Shown here: piece by piece, positions 4,409 to 5,191 of the stretch
How the letters are laid out: the number at the start of each line of letters is the position of its first letter
Numbering within the stretch: the first letter of the stretch is position 1
From: Desulfuromonadaceae bacterium GWB2_53_15
Lineage (GTDB): Bacteria; Desulfobacterota; Desulfuromonadia; Geobacterales; Pseudopelobacteraceae
DNA length: 5,191 nucleotides
Assembly: GCA_001824455.1 (NCBI GenBank)
Contig: MHXL01000096.1
Coordinates: 1-5,191 of the forward strand
Direction of reading: 5' to 3'
Made by a program: the position numbers and the translations under genes
The notes under the pieces: generated by a model
The model's database searches: none
What the model was told of the DNA's origin: nothing
Seen by the model: only the letters and a program-made list of their open reading frames with translations

Positions 4409-4423
4409 GAGCATGTGCTGCTC
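4409..4423. repeat. Small hairpin in the ferredoxin-bacterioferritin spacer
   Basis: GAGCA (4409-4413) and TGCTC (4419-4423) form a 5-bp stem with a five-base loop in the 44-base spacer. On the transcript it is followed by A-rich sequence and the AGGGGGG ribosome site, so it is not a terminator. It might protect or adjust the downstream message, or be chance. Confidence 0.3.
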
Positions 4424-4431
4424 CGGTTTCG

Positions 4432-4623
4432 TTATTTCCAGCTGATGCAGGATACCGGGCAGATATCTATAGCTTCATCCTGAATCTCCTCCTCCGATGC
4501 GCCGTCCGGGTCGTAACATTCCGCCTTGTTGTTGTCGTCAAAACGGAACACGCTCGGCAAGTTATCGATACATAATCCGCAACTGATGCACAAATCCTGC
4601 TCCACAATTGGTTCCCGTGCCAT
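4432..4623 (-). CDS. Single-cluster [4Fe-4S] ferredoxin (63 aa)
   Basis: A small soluble electron carrier. The N-terminal cluster motif is C12-x2-C15-x2-C18 (CISCGLC), and the distal ligand is C55 in ICPV, the classic CxxCxxC...CP pattern of monocluster ferredoxins such as those of Desulfovibrio. C36 and C59 are extra and could form a disulfide, as seen in some relatives. Acidic residues dominate the middle (DDNN, EEEIQDE), as usual for ferredoxins that dock on basic partners. The start at 4623 has a strong AAGGAGG (4630-4636) six bases away. It is the first gene of the operon with bacterioferritin, suggesting that it supplies electrons to release stored iron. That job is done by the [2Fe-2S] protein Bfd in many bacteria; the role here is inferred from position only. 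Confidence 0.95.
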   Translation of the reverse strand: MAREPIVEQDLCISCGLCIDNLPSVFRFDDNNKAECYDPDGASEEEIQDEAIDICPVSCISWK

Positions 4624-4720
4624 GTCACTCCTCCTTTTAATCTACCTGTGGTCTTATTGCCTTGTTATATCTTCTGCCAGTCGCTGATTATCTTGCGGCC
4701 CCTTCTTCCGGCTAATAAAT

Positions 4721-4748
4721 AGTCTATCGGCCGGCCTGAAAAAGTCAA
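4721..4748 (-). promoter_or_regulatory. Putative promoter of the ferredoxin-bacterioferritin operon
   Basis: TTGACT (4743-4748, minus strand; five of six) and TAGACT (4721-4726; four of six) are separated by 16 bases. The start would be near 4714, leaving a leader of about 90 bases before the ferredoxin ATG. I see no clear Fur-type 19-bp palindrome over it, so iron control is not shown. The spacer carries the palindrome GGCCGGCC. Confidence 0.5.
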
Positions 4749-4791
4749 ATATCGCCATGAATCTTTTTCACAGCCGTTATATGGCATTTCT

Positions 4792-4840
4792 GCCCCCTCA
4801 TCCGGCCTTCGGCTACCTTCTCACTCAGGGAGAAGGGCTG
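4792..4840. repeat. Dispersed REP-like hairpin repeat
   Basis: The segment contains CCTCATCCGGCCTTCGGC followed by CCTTCTC (4816-4822) and GAGAAGG (4830-4836), an exact 7-bp inverted repeat with a seven-base loop, plus a short GCC/GGC hairpin before it. Sequences of the type CCCTCATCCGGCC...CTTCTCCC...GGGAGAAGG are common intergenic repeats in many proteobacteria. It follows the stop of the TolC-family gene by about 50 bases and may end that transcript, although no T-run is present. Confidence 0.65.
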
Positions 4841-4887
4841 GCGGCAGATCTTTCTAATCAGATAATGTAATTATTTTCTAGCTGCTG

Positions 4888-5191
4888 TTAATTACCGTTC
4901 GCCGTTATTTTACCAGAAAGCAACGCGTCAATTTGCACACCCTCACGATCAAGCAGCACCCCCATGTCTTTCCAGAGCCTTGCTACGTAAAATGCAAATG
5001 ATTCTGTCGCGTCCAGTTGCGCATTACGGGCAGTGGTCAGGTCATTTTCCGCATTAAGAACGTCTTGAACCGTGGATGTCCCGAGCCGGTTGTTCTTGCG
5101 GTACTCCTCAAGACGTTGTGTGGCGAATTGCTGAGATTTGTCGGCCATCTGTATCTGAAGCCGCGCAGAAATCAGCGCCCTCAGGTCCGCC
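4888..5191 (-). CDS. TolC-family outer-membrane efflux protein, C-terminal part (partial, cut at right edge)
   Basis: The frame is open to the window edge, so only about the last 100 residues are seen; the internal ATG at 5148 is not the true start. The visible part shows the typical second-repeat helices of TolC-like proteins: long heptad-rich stretches, the EYRKNNRLGTSTVQDVLNAENDLTTARNAQLDA segment in which the turn residues LG and the VLNAENDL helix are characteristic, then the Y-VARLWKDMGVLL closing motif. Such proteins form trimeric channels that export drugs, metals or proteins together with an inner-membrane pump and a periplasmic adaptor, whose genes are probably to the right. The final 20 or so residues are an unstructured tail. 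The substrate cannot be told. Confidence 0.88.
   Translation of the reverse strand, partial: ADLRALISARLQIQMADKSQQFATQRLEEYRKNNRLGTSTVQDVLNAENDLTTARNAQLDATESFAFYVARLWKDMGVLLDREGVQIDALLSGKITANGN

Noticed and set aside
4624..4750. Fur box in front of the ferredoxin-bacterioferritin operon
   Set aside because: Expected from the function, but no 19-bp Fur-like inverted repeat could be seen.

Overview
The window looks like a chromosomal stretch from a Geobacter-type (Desulfuromonadia, formerly deltaproteobacterial) anaerobe. This is inferred from the gene mix: a small PilZ protein, a MucR/Ros zinc-finger regulator, a bacterioferritin beside a single-cluster [4Fe-4S] ferredoxin, a TolC-type efflux protein, and dispersed CAGATAAA-type and palindromic intergenic repeats. 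No marker gene fixes the genus. All confident protein genes and the tRNA lie on the minus strand, so transcription runs right to left. The two end genes are cut by the window edges.

Layout from left to right. 1-396 is the receiver domain of a response regulator, cut at the left edge. 397-549 holds its putative promoter and a perfect 12-bp inverted repeat. 550-774 is a 74-residue Cys-rich orphan protein with its own putative promoter, and 852-1130 is a 92-residue PilZ-domain protein. 1347-1434 is tRNA-Ser(UGA), with a clear terminator at 1300-1340. 1584-1838 is a small secreted protein with a Pro run and a Lys/His-rich tail. 1932-2130 is a short plus-strand transcription unit whose best reading frame is interrupted at a run of seven A. 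2163-2630 (SlyD-like FKBP isomerase) and 2627-3256 (MucR/Ros regulator with a long basic Lys/Ala/Pro tail) overlap by four bases and form one operon, closed by a bidirectional terminator at 2098-2130.

3257-3919 is a 660-base stretch without a convincing protein gene, but it is rich in structure. It holds the mucR promoter, a decayed tRNA-Ser copy, a consensus-like plus-strand promoter sitting on an AT palindrome, a tandem CAGATAAA repeat enclosed by inverted arms, a 10-bp perfect hairpin and a roughly 120-bp imperfect palindrome. 3920-4387 (bacterioferritin) and 4432-4623 (ferredoxin) form an iron-storage operon behind a recognisable promoter. 4624-4887 holds that promoter and a dispersed hairpin repeat. 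4888-5191 is the C-terminal end of a TolC-family outer-membrane efflux protein, cut at the right edge.

Functional links I infer: ferredoxin and bacterioferritin for iron loading and release; MucR and FKBP translationally coupled; the response regulator and PilZ protein as separate signalling genes. I see no defence system, integrase, CRISPR array or complete insertion sequence. The most unusual material is the noncoding island at 3386-3868, the plus-strand mini-unit at 1932-2130 and the Cys-rich 74-residue protein.
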